Assembly (NCBI GenBank): GCA_002255925.1
Contig: NKIH01000002.1
Coordinates: forward strand, 372,001 to 436,000
From: Burkholderiales bacterium PBB6
GTDB lineage: Bacteria > Pseudomonadota > Gammaproteobacteria > Burkholderiales > Burkholderiaceae_C
Length of the DNA: 64,000 bases
Direction of reading: 5' to 3'
The stretch's first letter is position 1, and every line of letters begins with the position of its first letter. Made by a program: the position numbers and the translations under genes. This document shows positions 1 to 9,414 of the stretch, in pieces. The notes under the pieces are model-generated. The model searched no databases, was not told where the DNA came from, and worked only from the letters and a program-made list of their open reading frames with translations.

Positions 1-88
1 GGGTCAGCGTCCAGCTGTCCACCGGCTTGCGCCGGGACAGCAACCACTGGCGCAGCCGCAGGCTCACCGAAGCAAAGACACCGGGCAT
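1..88 (-). CDS. DUF58 family protein, 5' end only
   Basis: Only the first 29 codons are in the window; the gene continues past the left edge. The N-terminus has a basic LRLRQWLLSRRK stretch followed by a Trp-Thr-Leu-Thr segment, which is how DUF58 proteins (with a von Willebrand-like domain) usually begin before their two membrane helices. It lies directly downstream of, and on the same strand as, the MoxR ATPase, the standard MoxR-DUF58 arrangement. The ATG at 86-88 was chosen; the frame is open further upstream into the moxR stop, so an earlier overlapping start is possible. No clear ribosome binding site. The family call rests on a short stretch plus context. Confidence 0.6.
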   Translation of the reverse strand, partial: MPGVFASVSLRLRQWLLSRRKPVDSWTLT

Positions 89-125
89 CAGCGTGGGCGG
101 CGATCGGTTGAGAGCACCGGCGCGC

Positions 126-1064
126 TCAAGGCAGCGGCACGGCTTCGATCATGGCGCGCACCTGTTCGCGGCGCCCGCGGCCGGCACCCGCCACCGGCAC
201 CAGCCGGTGCGCAATGGCCTGGGGCAGCAGCAGTTGCAGGTCCTCGGGCACGACGTGGTCGCGGCCTTGCAGCAAGGCGCGGGCGCGGGCCAGGCGTAGC
301 ACGGCAATGCCGGCGCGCGGCGACAGGCCGGCTGAGAACCAGCGGCCGTTGCGGGTGGCTGCAATCAGGGCCTGCAGGTAATCAAGCAAGGGCTCGGACA
401 CATGCACCTGGCGAACGGCGTCCATGGCGGCGATCAGCTCGTCGGGTGTCATCACCGGCTTCAGGGCCGCCACGGCGCTGCGGCGATCAATGCCGCTCAG
501 CAGCTCGCGCTCCGAGCGCTGATCGGGGTAGCCCAGGCTGATGCACATCAGGAAGCGGTCGAGCTGGCTTTCGGGCAGCGGGTAGGTGCCCAGCTGTTCG
601 CTCGGGTTCTGCGTGGCGATCACGAAGAAGGGCTTGGGCAGGCGACGGGTGCGGCCGTCAATCGACACCTGCTGCTCTTCCATGGCCTCCAGCAGTGCGC
701 TCTGGGTTTTGGGCCCGGCGCGGTTGATCTCGTCAGCCAGCAGCACCTGCGCGAACACCGGGCCCGGGTGGAAGACGAAGGCGTCTTTCTGGCGCTCGAA
801 GACGCTGACACCGACCAGGTCGCTCGGCATCAGATCGGCCGTGAATTGCACGCGCGAAAAGTGCAGGCCCAGCGACACCGCCAGCGCCTGGGCCAGGGTG
901 GTCTTGCCGACCCCGGGCACGTCTTCGATCAGCAAGTGCCCGCCAGCCAGCAGGCAGGCGATGCTGTCCTCGATCTGCGTCGGCTTGCCGACGATGATCG
1001 TGCTAATCTGACTCTTGAGTTGAGTCAATCGATGTTGCAGCTGTTGGCTCATGATGAGGGGCAC
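126..1064 (-). CDS. MoxR-family AAA+ ATPase
   Basis: MoxR ATPases are cytoplasmic chaperone-like AAA+ proteins that usually work with a partner having a von Willebrand-type domain, often DUF58. The Walker A motif GVGKTTL is near residues 51-57, Walker B LLADEINR near 108-115, and a sensor ATQNP segment near 149. The length of about 312 residues is normal for the family. The longest start is GTG at 1062-1064; an ATG four codons later (1050-1052) is equally plausible and neither has a strong Shine-Dalgarno. The DUF58 gene follows at once on the same strand, so the two probably form an operon. The substrate cannot be told from sequence. Confidence 0.9.
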   Translation of the reverse strand: MPLIMSQQLQHRLTQLKSQISTIIVGKPTQIEDSIACLLAGGHLLIEDVPGVGKTTLAQALAVSLGLHFSRVQFTADLMPSDLVGVSVFERQKDAFVFHPGPVFAQVLLADEINRAGPKTQSALLEAMEEQQVSIDGRTRRLPKPFFVIATQNPSEQLGTYPLPESQLDRFLMCISLGYPDQRSERELLSGIDRRSAVAALKPVMTPDELIAAMDAVRQVHVSEPLLDYLQALIAATRNGRWFSAGLSPRAGIAVLRLARARALLQGRDHVVPEDLQLLLPQAIAHRLVPVAGAGRGRREQVRAMIEAVPLP

Positions 1065-1087
1065 GATAGCTCAGATTCCGGAGACAA

Positions 1088-2047
1088 ATGCCGACTGCCC
1101 GGCATGAACCCATGACCACGGCCTACTATTCACACCCCGATTGCCGCGCCCACGAAATGGGTGCAGGCCACCCCGAATGTCCGCAGCGGCTGGACGCCAT
1201 CGAAGACCACCTCCTGGCCACCGGCCTGGATGTGGCCCTGACGCGTGTGGAGGCCCCGCTGGCCCAGCACAGCGACCTGATGCTGGCCCACTCCGAAAGC
1301 TACTTGCTGGAGCTGGCCGAGTTCATGCAGCAGGCCGAAGCCACCGGTGAGCACCGCGCCCTTGACCCCGACACGATGGTCTGCCCGCACACCTGGCGCG
1401 CGGCCCTGCGCGCCGCCGGTGCGGCCGTGGCCGCCACCGACGCCGTGATCGATGGCCGTGCTGAAAACGCCTTCTGCGCCATTCGCCCGCCCGGCCACCA
1501 CGCCACGCGGTCGCAGACCATGGGCTTCTGCTTCTTCAACAACGTGGCCATCGCAGCGCGGCACGCCGTGGATGTGCGTGGCCTCAAGCGTGTCGCCATC
1601 GTCGACTTCGACGTACACCACGGCAATGGCACCGAAGACATCATCGCGGGCGACGACCGCATCCTGATGGTCAGCTTCTTCCAGGATCAGCTCTACCCGT
1701 ATTCCGGCGGCGTGCCGCTGGGCACCAACATGCTGAACCTGCCGATCCCGGCGTACACCCGGGGCGGCGAGATCCGCGAGCTGATCGAAGCCAACTGGAT
1801 GCCGCGGCTGGAGCAGTTCAAGCCCGAGATGATCTTCATCTCCGCCGGCTTTGATGCCCACCGCGAAGATGACCTGGGGCAGCTCGGCCTGGTCGAGGCC
1901 GACTACGAGTGGATCACCCGCCGCCTGGTCGACGCGGCCAAGCGCCACAGCAAGGGTCGCATCGTCTCTTGCCTGGAGGGCGGATATGCCCTGAGCGCAC
2001 TGGCGCGCAGCGTGGCCACCCACCTGCGGGTATTGGCCGACGTCTGA
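1088..2047 (+). CDS. Histone deacetylase family hydrolase
   Basis: A 319-residue member of the class II histone-deacetylase/acetoin-utilisation superfamily: zinc hydrolases that in bacteria cleave acetyl-amides such as acetylpolyamines or acetyl-lysine. Visible signatures are GHPECPQRL near residue 28, RPPGHHA near 133 (the active-site His pair), GFCFFNN near 146, DFDVHHGNG near 173 with the Asp and His zinc ligands, SAGFDAH near 252 with the third ligand Asp, and a C-terminal CLEGGY. The ATG at 1088 has GGAG five bases upstream (about 1079-1083); an in-frame ATG at 1112 starts closer to the conserved domain. It is divergent from moxR with 23 bp between start codons. The physiological substrate is unknown. 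Confidence 0.9.
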   Translation: MPTARHEPMTTAYYSHPDCRAHEMGAGHPECPQRLDAIEDHLLATGLDVALTRVEAPLAQHSDLMLAHSESYLLELAEFMQQAEATGEHRALDPDTMVCPHTWRAALRAAGAAVAATDAVIDGRAENAFCAIRPPGHHATRSQTMGFCFFNNVAIAARHAVDVRGLKRVAIVDFDVHHGNGTEDIIAGDDRILMVSFFQDQLYPYSGGVPLGTNMLNLPIPAYTRGGEIRELIEANWMPRLEQFKPEMIFISAGFDAHREDDLGQLGLVEADYEWITRRLVDAAKRHSKGRIVSCLEGGYALSALARSVATHLRVLADV

Positions 2048-2078
2048 GTTGTCATGCCCGGCGGGTGACAATCAGCCC

Positions 2079-3398
2079 ATGCTGATGACTGACCTGCCTG
2101 TGCTGACCCTGAATGAATTTTTTGCTGCGCTGACCCACCCCAGCGCCCTGGTGGAGGCCGCGACCTTGCTGGCCTGCCTGGGCGTGGCCTGGCTGGCTGT
2201 GCGCCTGCTGCGGGGCCCCACGGCGGAGGCCGGTTCGGTCTGGTTCGGCCGCAACATCATCGACGGCGTGCTGTTTCCGGTGCTGGCACTGGCGCTGGCC
2301 TATGCCGCCCGAACATTGCTGCACCGCCTCGGCGTGCCACTGGCGGTGTTCAAGATCGTCATTCCGGTGCTGCTGTCGCTGGCGGTGATTCGCCTGTCGG
2401 TGCGGGTGCTGCGTGCCGCCTTTCCTGATTCGCGCCTGGTGCGGGTGGCTGAGCGCACGATCTCGTGGCTGGCCTGGGCGACCATGGTCAGCTGGACCAC
2501 GGGCGTGCTGCCACAGATCCTCGACGAGCTCGACCAGATCCAGTGGAAGATGGGCAACAGCCACGTCTCGGTGCGCACCTTGCTGGAAGGTGCGTTGTCG
2601 GCCGGCTTCGTGCTGATGCTGTCGCTGTGGGTGTCTTCGGCCATCGAGGCCCGGCTGCTGAAGGGCGCCTCGGGCGGGCAGCTCTCTCTGCGCAAGGCCG
2701 CGGCCAACGCCGTGCGCGCCTTGCTGACCTTCGTGGGTTTGCTGCTGGCGCTGTCTGCGGTGGGCATTGATCTGACCGCGCTCTCGGTGCTCGGTGGCGC
2801 GATTGGCGTGGGTGTGGGCCTGGGCTTGCAGAAGCTGGCGGCCAACTATGTGTCGGGCTTTGTCATCCTCGCCGAGCGTTCGCTGCGCATCGGCGACACC
2901 GTGCGGGTCGACAACTTTGAAGGCCGCATCACCGACATCGCCACCCGCTACACCGTGATCCGCGCACTGAACGGCCGCGAGGCCATCGTGCCCAACGAGA
3001 TGCTGATCACCCAGCGGGTCGAGAACTCCTCGCTGGCCGACCCGCGCGTGCTGGTCTCGACGCTGGTGCAGGTGGGCTACGACACCGACGTGGACACCCT
3101 GATGCCGCAGATCTGCGACGAGGTGGCGAAGGTGGCGCGGGTGCTGCCTGACCCCGGCCCGTCGGTGCAGTTGTCGAACTTCGCGGCCGACGGCCTGGAG
3201 CTGACGATCAACTTCTGGATCATCGATCCGGAAAACGGCCTGGGCAGCGTGCGCTCCGAGGTCAACCTCGCGGTCTGGCGCCTGCTCAAGCGCTTGAAAG
3301 TGGAAATTCCGTTCCCGCAGCGCGTGCTGCGGGTCGAAGGCCCGGCGCTGCCGAGCCCGGCCGATCAGCTGAAATCAGCGTCGAGCAGCACCCTGTAA
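2079..3398 (+). CDS. MscS-family mechanosensitive channel
   Basis: An inner-membrane channel of the small-conductance mechanosensitive type, expected to release solutes on hypo-osmotic shock. Several hydrophobic segments precede a pore-lining Gly/Ala helix (LGGAIGVGVGLGLQKLAANY) and the beta-domain segment ending GDTVRVDNFEGRITDI, which is diagnostic for MscS. At about 439 residues it is longer than E. coli MscS (286) owing to extra N-terminal helices. The reading frame extends to a TTG at 2049, but the ATG at 2079 (or 2085) is the likelier start, with GGTGA about ten bases upstream. Its 3' end overlaps the convergent alcohol dehydrogenase gene by 34 bases. Confidence 0.9.
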   Translation: MLMTDLPVLTLNEFFAALTHPSALVEAATLLACLGVAWLAVRLLRGPTAEAGSVWFGRNIIDGVLFPVLALALAYAARTLLHRLGVPLAVFKIVIPVLLSLAVIRLSVRVLRAAFPDSRLVRVAERTISWLAWATMVSWTTGVLPQILDELDQIQWKMGNSHVSVRTLLEGALSAGFVLMLSLWVSSAIEARLLKGASGGQLSLRKAAANAVRALLTFVGLLLALSAVGIDLTALSVLGGAIGVGVGLGLQKLAANYVSGFVILAERSLRIGDTVRVDNFEGRITDIATRYTVIRALNGREAIVPNEMLITQRVENSSLADPRVLVSTLVQVGYDTDVDTLMPQICDEVAKVARVLPDPGPSVQLSNFAADGLELTINFWIIDPENGLGSVRSEVNLAVWRLLKRLKVEIPFPQRVLRVEGPALPSPADQLKSASSSTL

Positions 3399-4381
3399 CG
3401 CGCAGCGCCTGAGCGCAGGTGGTCAAGCGCGTCGTTCACGCGGCTCATCGGGAAGCGCTCCACCTGCGGCTTGATCTGGTGGCGTGCCGCGAAATCCAGC
3501 ATTCGGCCCAGCAGCGCCGGAGAGGGTGTCGGCGACGCTGACAGATCACGCTGCCAGCTCAGCAGGGCGCCGGCCCGCAGCTGCAGGCTCTCCGTCACCA
3601 CGCCCACCAGGTGCAGGCGGCCTTGCGGCGCCAGGGTGTTGATCAGCGCGTCCCAGTCGAGCTTGGCGCCGGCGGTCACGAGCAGGAAGTCGAGGGAGCC
3701 GGCGGCGGCTTTCAGTTCGGCCTTGTCGACACTCGACACGGTGCGGTGCGCTCCGAGCCGCAGCGCCTCTTCGCGTTTGCTGGCGCTAGAGGTGAACGCG
3801 GTCACCTCGCAACCCCAGGCCCGCGCGAACTGCAGCGCCATGTGGCCCAGGCCACCAATGCCCACCACGCCGACACGGCTGGTCGGGCTGATCTCTTTCT
3901 TCACGAAGGGCAGGAAGACCGTGCCGCCACCGCACATCAGCGGGCCGGCACTGGCCGCGTCCAGCGTGTCTGGAATGGGCACAGCCCAGCTCCAGTGGGC
4001 GCGCAGGCGGTCCGCAAAGCCGCCGTGCCGGCCGACGATGGTGGGTTGGCGCTGGCCGCACAGGTTCTGGTCGCCGCCCAGGCAGAGGCGGCAATGCATG
4101 CAGCTGCCGGTGTGCCAGCCCACGCCCACGCGCTGGCCGAGCTGCCGGCCCTTGGCGCGCGGGCCCATGGCCGTGATCACGCCAACCACTTCATGGCCCG
4201 GCACCACCGGGTAGGTGGCCGGGAACCACTCGCTGTCGATCATCGCCAGGTCAGAGTGGCAGATGCCGCAATGCTCGACCTTGATCTCGATGTCTTCGTC
4301 GCCAAGCGGGCCCGGGTCGAACTCGAAGGCTTGCAGCGGCGCGCCTGCGGACAGGGCGGCGTAGGCTTGAATGGGGCGCAT
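3365..4381 (-). CDS. Zinc-dependent alcohol dehydrogenase (CAD/YahK type)
   Basis: A 338-residue medium-chain dehydrogenase that should interconvert alcohols and aldehydes with NAD(P)H. The catalytic zinc site is visible as HCGICHSD (Cys38, His42 region) and GHE at 62-64; the structural zinc uses the four cysteines near 94, 97, 100 and 108. The Rossmann motif GIGGLGHMAL lies near residue 172. The spacing and the WHTGSC segment place it with the cinnamyl-alcohol-dehydrogenase/YahK branch, generally NADPH-dependent aldehyde reductases. It is transcribed alone; its last 34 bases overlap the convergent MscS gene. The substrate is not predictable. The 5' region holds an inverted repeat (GATGCG 4416-4421 with CGCATC 4440-4445) of unknown role. 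Confidence 0.9.
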   Translation of the reverse strand: MRPIQAYAALSAGAPLQAFEFDPGPLGDEDIEIKVEHCGICHSDLAMIDSEWFPATYPVVPGHEVVGVITAMGPRAKGRQLGQRVGVGWHTGSCMHCRLCLGGDQNLCGQRQPTIVGRHGGFADRLRAHWSWAVPIPDTLDAASAGPLMCGGGTVFLPFVKKEISPTSRVGVVGIGGLGHMALQFARAWGCEVTAFTSSASKREEALRLGAHRTVSSVDKAELKAAAGSLDFLLVTAGAKLDWDALINTLAPQGRLHLVGVVTESLQLRAGALLSWQRDLSASPTPSPALLGRMLDFAARHQIKPQVERFPMSRVNDALDHLRSGAARYRVLLDADFS

Positions 4382-4483
4382 CAGGGACTCCTTGTTCGCT
4401 GCATGCTAGACCGCCGATGCGCTACCTGACTGTCGCCTGCGCATCACGGCGACGGCCATTTCCCTCAGGATCTACCCGACATG

Positions 4484-4506
4484 AAAAAGCCGCCCGGAGG
4501 CGGCTT
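4484..4506 (-). terminator. Intrinsic terminator after fumarase
   Basis: A 7-bp GC stem (4488-4494 with 4499-4505) closes a CGGA tetraloop and reads into a U-run on the minus strand (A-run 4484-4488 on the plus strand). It lies about 47 bases beyond the fumarase stop codon. The same stem and loop recur after ilvC at 40973. Confidence 0.85.
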
Positions 4507-4552
4507 GGTGCTGCACTCAGGCGTGCAGGTGTGCGTGAGTGCGCCGGGCTGA

Positions 4553-6076
4553 TCAGCCTTCGACTACCGGGATCTTGCCGATCTTGGCTTGCCAGATCTT
4601 CGGGCCGGTGATGTGCGCGCTCGTGCCGCCGGCGTCCACCGCCACCGTCACGGGCATGTCGACCACGTCGAACTCGTAGATGGCTTCCATGCCCAGGTCG
4701 GCAAAACCCACCACCTTGGCGGCCTTGATCGCCTTGGACACCAGGTAGGCGCTGCCGCCCACGGCCATCAGGTAGGCCGACTTGTGCTGCTTGATCGACT
4801 CGATGGCGACCGGGCCGCGCTCGGCCTTGCCCACCATCGCAATCAGGCCGGTCTGGGCCAGCATCATGTCGGTGAACTTGTCCATGCGGGTGGCGGTGGT
4901 CGGGCCGGCCGGGCCCACCACTTCGTCGCGCACCGGATCGACCGGGCCGACGTAGTAGATGACGCGGTTGGTGAAGTCCACGGGCAGCTTTTCGCCCTTG
5001 GCCAGCATGTCCTGGATGCGCTTGTGCGCAGCGTCACGGCCGGTCAGCATCTTGCCGTTCAGCAGCAGGGTCTGGCCCGGGGTCCAGCTGGCCACTTCAG
5101 CTGGGGTCAGCGTGTTCAGGTCAACGCGCTTGCTCTTGTTGTAATCGGGCGCCCAGTTGACGTCCGGCCACAGATCGAGGCTCGGCGGCGTCATGAACGA
5201 CGGGCCGGAGCCGTCGAGCACGAAGTGGCCATGGCGGGTGGCGGCGCAGTTCGGGATCATCGCGATCGGCTTGCTGGCGGCGTGGGTCGGCCAGGTCTTG
5301 ATCTTCACGTCGAGCACGGTGGTCAGGCCACCCAGGCCCTGCGCGCCGATGCCCAGTGCGTTCACCTTCTCGTACAGCTCGATGCGCATCTCTTCGAGCT
5401 TGTTCTGCGGACCGCGCTCCAGCAGCTCATACATGTCGATGTCGTCCATCAACGATTCCTTGGCCAGCAGGGCGGCCTTCTCGGCCGTGCCACCCACGCC
5501 GATACCCAGGATGCCAGGCGGGCACCAGCCGGCGCCCATCGTCGGCACTGTCTTGAGCACCCAGTCGACGATGTTGTCGCTCGGGTTCAGCATGTAGACC
5601 TTCGACTTGTTTTCCGAGCCGCCGCCCTTGGCCGCCACGATCACGTCGACCGTGTTGCCGGGCACCACCTCCATGAAGACCACGGCCGGCGTGTTGTCGC
5701 GGGTGTTCTTGCGTTCGAAGATCGGGTCGGCCAGCACAGACGCGCGCAGCTTGTTGTCCGGGTTGTTGTAGCCCTGGCGCACGCCTTCGTTGATGGCGTC
5801 TTCGATCGAGCCGGTGAAGCCTTCCCAGCGCACGTCCATGCCGATCTTCAGGAACACGTTGACGATGCCGGTGTCCTGGCAGATCGGGCGCTTGCCCTCG
5901 GCGCACATGCGCGAGTTGGTCAGGATCTGCGCGATCGCGTCCTTGGCCGCCACGCTCTCTTCACGGTCGTAGGCGCGGGCCAGGTGGGCGATGTAGTCGG
6001 CAGGGTGGTAGTAGCTGATGTACTGCAGCGCGGCTGCAATGGATTCGATCAGGTCTGCCTGGCGGATGGTGGTCAT
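4553..6076 (-). CDS. Fumarate hydratase class I (4Fe-4S)
   Basis: Interconverts fumarate and L-malate in the TCA cycle. At 507 residues it has the single-chain class I layout of FumA/FumB. The three cysteines expected to bind the 4Fe-4S cluster sit in RPICQDTG, GAGWCPPGILG and IPNCAATRHGHF; the C-terminal domain has the TSAHITGPKIW segment. The frame extends upstream, but the ATG at 6074-6076 starts exactly at the conserved MTTIRQADLIES N-terminus and has a weak GAAG upstream. A membrane-protein gene on the same strand ends 90 bases upstream, so co-transcription is possible. Class I enzymes are oxygen-sensitive; no class II fumC is in this window. Confidence 0.95.
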   Translation of the reverse strand: MTTIRQADLIESIAAALQYISYYHPADYIAHLARAYDREESVAAKDAIAQILTNSRMCAEGKRPICQDTGIVNVFLKIGMDVRWEGFTGSIEDAINEGVRQGYNNPDNKLRASVLADPIFERKNTRDNTPAVVFMEVVPGNTVDVIVAAKGGGSENKSKVYMLNPSDNIVDWVLKTVPTMGAGWCPPGILGIGVGGTAEKAALLAKESLMDDIDMYELLERGPQNKLEEMRIELYEKVNALGIGAQGLGGLTTVLDVKIKTWPTHAASKPIAMIPNCAATRHGHFVLDGSGPSFMTPPSLDLWPDVNWAPDYNKSKRVDLNTLTPAEVASWTPGQTLLLNGKMLTGRDAAHKRIQDMLAKGEKLPVDFTNRVIYYVGPVDPVRDEVVGPAGPTTATRMDKFTDMMLAQTGLIAMVGKAERGPVAIESIKQHKSAYLMAVGGSAYLVSKAIKAAKVVGFADLGMEAIYEFDVVDMPVTVAVDAGGTSAHITGPKIWQAKIGKIPVVEG

Positions 6077-6166
6077 GGTGGTGTCTTCGGTGAAGGGCGT
6101 CACAACGGGAACAACTGCCGATGATGCCAACGCTGGCTTGCAGCAGGCTGGCGGCAGCGTCCGGAT

Positions 6167-6772
6167 TCAGTGGTCGTTCTGGGCGGGGCTGTGCAGCAGA
6201 CGGTCGGTGGCCGCGATGGCCAGGGCCGAGAGCAGGAACGCGATGTGGATCAGTGTCTGCCAGAGCAGGGCCTTCTCGCTGTAGCTCTCGGCATTGATGA
6301 AGGTCTTGAGCAGGTGGATCGAGCTGATGCCGATGATGGCCGTGCCCAGCTTCACTTTCAGCACCGAGGCGTTCACATGGCTCAGCCATTCCGGCTGGTC
6401 CGGGTGGTTCTCGAGGTTCAGGCGCGAGACGAAGGTTTCGTAGCCACCCACGATCACCATGATCAGCAGGTTGGAGATCATCACCACGTCGATCAGGCCC
6501 AGCACCACCAGCATGATGATGGTTTCGTTCAGGCCGGTGAGCGGCACCTTGCTGGCGTCATAACCGACGCTGCGCACCAGGATTTCCAGTGCGTGGGTGT
6601 TGCCGAAGGCGGCCTCGATCAGGTGAACCAGCTCCACCCAGAAGTGGAAGACATACACGGCCTGGGCGAGGATCAAGCCCAGGTAGAGCGGCAACTGCAG
6701 CCAGCGGCTGGCGAAAATCAGCTGGGCCAGCGGTTGCAGTTTGACGGTGCGTTGGTCGGGTTGTCGGTTCAT
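6167..6772 (-). CDS. YqhA/UPF0114 family membrane protein
   Basis: A 201-residue inner-membrane protein matching UPF0114 (E. coli YqhA, also TIGR00645). Hydrophobic segments lie near residues 25-47, 85-110, 140-158 and 170-190. The characteristic polar loop GGYETFVSRL and the ESASRWL-like N-terminal segment (here FASRWLQLPLYLGL) are recognisable. No biochemical function is established for the family. It is upstream of and codirectional with the fumarase gene. Confidence 0.85.
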   Translation of the reverse strand: MNRQPDQRTVKLQPLAQLIFASRWLQLPLYLGLILAQAVYVFHFWVELVHLIEAAFGNTHALEILVRSVGYDASKVPLTGLNETIIMLVVLGLIDVVMISNLLIMVIVGGYETFVSRLNLENHPDQPEWLSHVNASVLKVKLGTAIIGISSIHLLKTFINAESYSEKALLWQTLIHIAFLLSALAIAATDRLLHSPAQNDH

Positions 6773-6941
6773 GTCCGGCAGCTCTGTGTCAGTGGAAACA
6801 CGCGTATTCTAGGTTTGCGCAGCGTCAAGGCGGTGTGGTGTGGGTGTAGCGAGTAAGGCGGTCGTCAGACGCTCGGCACACAGTGCTGCTCGGAAGCACC
6901 GCGAGTGCCGCAGATCACATTGAGCATCGAGGAGACAAACC

Positions 6942-8909
6942 ATGAGTGAAGAACTCAAGACCTATGCCCCTGACATGGTGGCTGGCGCCAACGCGCACGT
7001 CGCCGGTATCGCGGCGTACGACGCCCTGTGCAAGGAAGCGGAAACCGATTACGAAGGTTTCTGGGCCCGCCAGGCCCGTGAGCTGATCAGCTGGAAGACG
7101 CCTTTCACCAAGGTGCTCAATGAATCCGAGGCCCCGTTCTTCAAGTGGTTCGAGGACGGCACGCTGAATGCGTCGTACAACTGTCTGGACCGCAACATCG
7201 AGCGCGGCCTGGGCGACAAGACGGCGCTGATCTTCGAAGCCGACGGCGGCGAAGTCACCAAGATCACCTACAGCGAACTGCTGGCCAAGACCTGCCAGAT
7301 CGCCAACGGCCTGAAGAGCCTGGGCATCGGCAAGGGTGACCGCGTGGTCATCTACATCTCGATGTCGATCGACGGCGTGGCCGCCATGCAGGCCTGCGCC
7401 CGCATCGGCGCCACCCACTCGGTGGTGTTCGGCGGCTTCTCGGCACAAAGCCTGCGCGACCGCATCGAAGACACCGGCGCCAAGGCCGTCATCACCGCCG
7501 ACTGCCAGGTGCGCGGCGGCAAGCAGCTCCCGCTCAAGGCCATCGTGGATGAAGCCCTGACGCTGGGCGGCTGCGAATCGGTGAAAACCGTGCTGGTGGT
7601 GAACCGCGCCAACGCCCCCGTGACCATGAAGGCCGGCCGCGATGTGTGGATGAGCGACGTGGTGGCCAGCCAGCCCACCACCTGCGAGCCGGAATGGGTG
7701 GATGCCGAGCATCCGCTGTTCCTGCTGTACACCTCCGGCTCGACCGGCAAGCCCAAGGGCGTGCAGCACTCGACCGGCGGCTACCTGCTGCATGCCGCAC
7801 TCACCACCAAGCTGACCTTCGACCTGAAGGCCGACGATGTGTTCTGGTGCACGGCCGACATCGGCTGGGTGACGGGCCACACCTACATCACCTACGGACC
7901 GCTGGCCCTGGGCGGCACGGAAATCGTGTTCGAAGGCGTGCCCACCTATCCGGACGCCGGCCGCTTCTGGAAGATGATCCAGGACCACAAGGTCAGCATC
8001 TTCTACACGGCCCCCACCGCCATCCGCTCACTGATCAAGGCCGCGGAAGCCAACGACGCGGTGCACCCGAAGAGCTACGACCTGAGCAGCCTGCGCATCC
8101 TGGGCTCGGTGGGTGAGCCCATCAACCCGGCCGCGTGGGAGTGGTATCACAAGCATGTGGGCGGCGGCCGCTGCCCGATCGTCGACACCTTCTGGCAGAC
8201 CGAAACCGGCGGCCACATGATCACGCCGCTGCCCTACGCCACCACGCTGGTGCCAGGCTCGTGCACGCTGCCCTTCCCGGGCATCATGGCCGCGATCGTG
8301 GACGAAACCGGCAAGGACGTGCCGAACGGGCAGGGCGGCATCCTGGTCGTGAAGCGTCCGTGGCCGTCGATGATCCGCACCATCTGGGGTGATCCGGAGC
8401 GTTTCAAGAAGAGCTACTACCCGGATGACTTCAAGGGCAAGTACTACCTGGCGGGCGACGGTGCCATCCGTGATGCCAAGACCGGCTACTTCACCATCAC
8501 CGGCCGCATCGACGACGTGCTGAACGTGTCGGGCCACCGCATGGGCACGATGGAAATCGAATCCGCGCTGGTGAGCTGCACCGAGCTGGTGGCTGAAGCG
8601 GCGGTGGTCGGTCGTCCGGACGACACCACCGGTGAGGCCATCTGCGCCTTCGTGGTGCTCAAGCGTCCTCGCCCGACGGGTGAGGAAGCCAAGCAGATCG
8701 CCAAGATCCTGCGTGACCACGTCGGCAAGGAAATCGGTCCGATCGCCAAACCCAAGGACATCCGTTTCGGCGACAACCTGCCGAAGACGCGTTCGGGCAA
8801 GATCATGCGCCGTCTGCTGCGCTCGCTGGCCAAGGGTGAGGCCATCACCCAGGACACCAGCACGCTGGAGAACCCGGCTATCCTCGACCAGCTCGGCGAA
8901 AACAACTGA
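6942..8909 (+). CDS. acsA: Acetyl-CoA synthetase
   Basis: AMP-forming acetate:CoA ligase, 655 residues, the usual Acs length. It activates acetate through acetyl-AMP and releases pyrophosphate. The adenylate-forming P-loop [13 protein letters not shown] is near residues 264-276, the [12 protein letters not shown] acetate-pocket segment near 302, the hinge/A8 region [13 protein letters not shown] near 524, and the regulatory/catalytic lysine in RSGKIMRR at about residue 620, the site that is reversibly acetylated in this family. The ATG is preceded by GGAG seven bases upstream. It is monocistronic, ending at a strong bidirectional terminator. The pyrophosphate it makes links it to the pyrophosphatases at 24.7-27.5 kb. 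Confidence 0.96.
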   Translation: MSEELKTYAPDMVAGANAHVAGIAAYDALCKEAETDYEGFWARQARELISWKTPFTKVLNESEAPFFKWFEDGTLNASYNCLDRNIERGLGDKTALIFEADGGEVTKITYSELLAKTCQIANGLKSLGIGKGDRVVIYISMSIDGVAAMQACARIGATHSVVFGGFSAQSLRDRIEDTGAKAVITADCQVRGGKQLPLKAIVDEALTLGGCESVKTVLVVNRANAPVTMKAGRDVWMSDVVASQPTTCEPEWVDAEHPLFLLYTSGSTGKPKGVQHSTGGYLLHAALTTKLTFDLKADDVFWCTADIGWVTGHTYITYGPLALGGTEIVFEGVPTYPDAGRFWKMIQDHKVSIFYTAPTAIRSLIKAAEANDAVHPKSYDLSSLRILGSVGEPINPAAWEWYHKHVGGGRCPIVDTFWQTETGGHMITPLPYATTLVPGSCTLPFPGIMAAIVDETGKDVPNGQGGILVVKRPWPSMIRTIWGDPERFKKSYYPDDFKGKYYLAGDGAIRDAKTGYFTITGRIDDVLNVSGHRMGTMEIESALVSCTELVAEAAVVGRPDDTTGEAICAFVVLKRPRPTGEEAKQIAKILRDHVGKEIGPIAKPKDIRFGDNLPKTRSGKIMRRLLRSLAKGEAITQDTSTLENPAILDQLGENN

Positions 8910-8947
8910 GTGGGTCAAGCCCGGCGAATGTCCGGGTTGCGCACAGC

Positions 8948-8977
8948 AAAAAGCCCCGCAGTGCGGGGCTTTTTTTG
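8948..8977. terminator. Bidirectional intrinsic terminator
   Basis: A 9-bp perfect stem (8951-8959 with 8963-8971) with a 3-base loop is flanked by A5 on the left and T7 on the right. It can end acsA on the plus strand and the cytochrome c gene, whose stop is at 8997, on the minus strand. Confidence 0.93.
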
Positions 8978-8996
8978 GTGCCGGCTGGCGGGGCGA

Positions 8997-9296
8997 TCAC
9001 TTGATCGACAGCACCCAGGTGGCCAGTTGCTTGGCTTCTTCCGGGGTCACGGCGTTGGCAGGCATCGGGATCTGGCCCCAGGTACCCACGCCGCCCTTCT
9101 GGATCTTGGTGGCCAGCATGGCCACGGCGCCCTTGTCCTTGGCGTACTTGGCAGCAACGTCCTTGTACGATGGGCCGACGACCTTCTTGTCGACGGCGTG
9201 GCAGGCCAGGCAGTTTTTCTTCGCGGCCAGTTCCTGGTTGGCGAAGGCGGGCGCCGAAACGGCGGCAACGGCGATCAATGCGAGCAGAGCTTTCAT
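8997..9296 (-). CDS. Class I cytochrome c (c551/c552 type)
   Basis: A 99-residue periplasmic electron carrier. A signal peptide ends at Ala-Phe-Ala near residue 19; the haem-binding motif CLACH is at 29-33 and the likely axial methionine is Met78 in QIPMPA. The mature size of about 80 residues is typical of the c551/c552 (c8) group, which carries electrons to terminal oxidases or nitrite reductase. The ATG at 9294-9296 has a good AAGGAA ribosome site; the open frame further upstream is not coding. It is a single gene facing acsA across the shared terminator. Confidence 0.93.
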   Translation of the reverse strand: MKALLALIAVAAVSAPAFANQELAAKKNCLACHAVDKKVVGPSYKDVAAKYAKDKGAVAMLATKIQKGGVGTWGQIPMPANAVTPEEAKQLATWVLSIK

Positions 9297-9414
9297 GGTT
9301 CCTTCCAGCTGGTAACGATAAAAATGTGAGAACTCGTTTAGAGTTTGACTGATTCTAGGTAACAGGGTTGACGTGCGGCTTGCGATACCGCATTCGCTCC
9401 AAGGAGATGTTGCG

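Noticed and set aside
4589-6124. Long plus-strand open frame opposite fumarase
   Set aside because: A shadow frame from high third-position GC; no family features, rich in His/Arg/Gly/Val, and the opposite strand is a clear fumarase.
6773-6941. Sigma-54 promoter candidate upstream of acsA (GGCACACAGTGCTGC)
   Set aside because: GG and GC elements are 11 bases apart instead of ten and the flanks do not fit.
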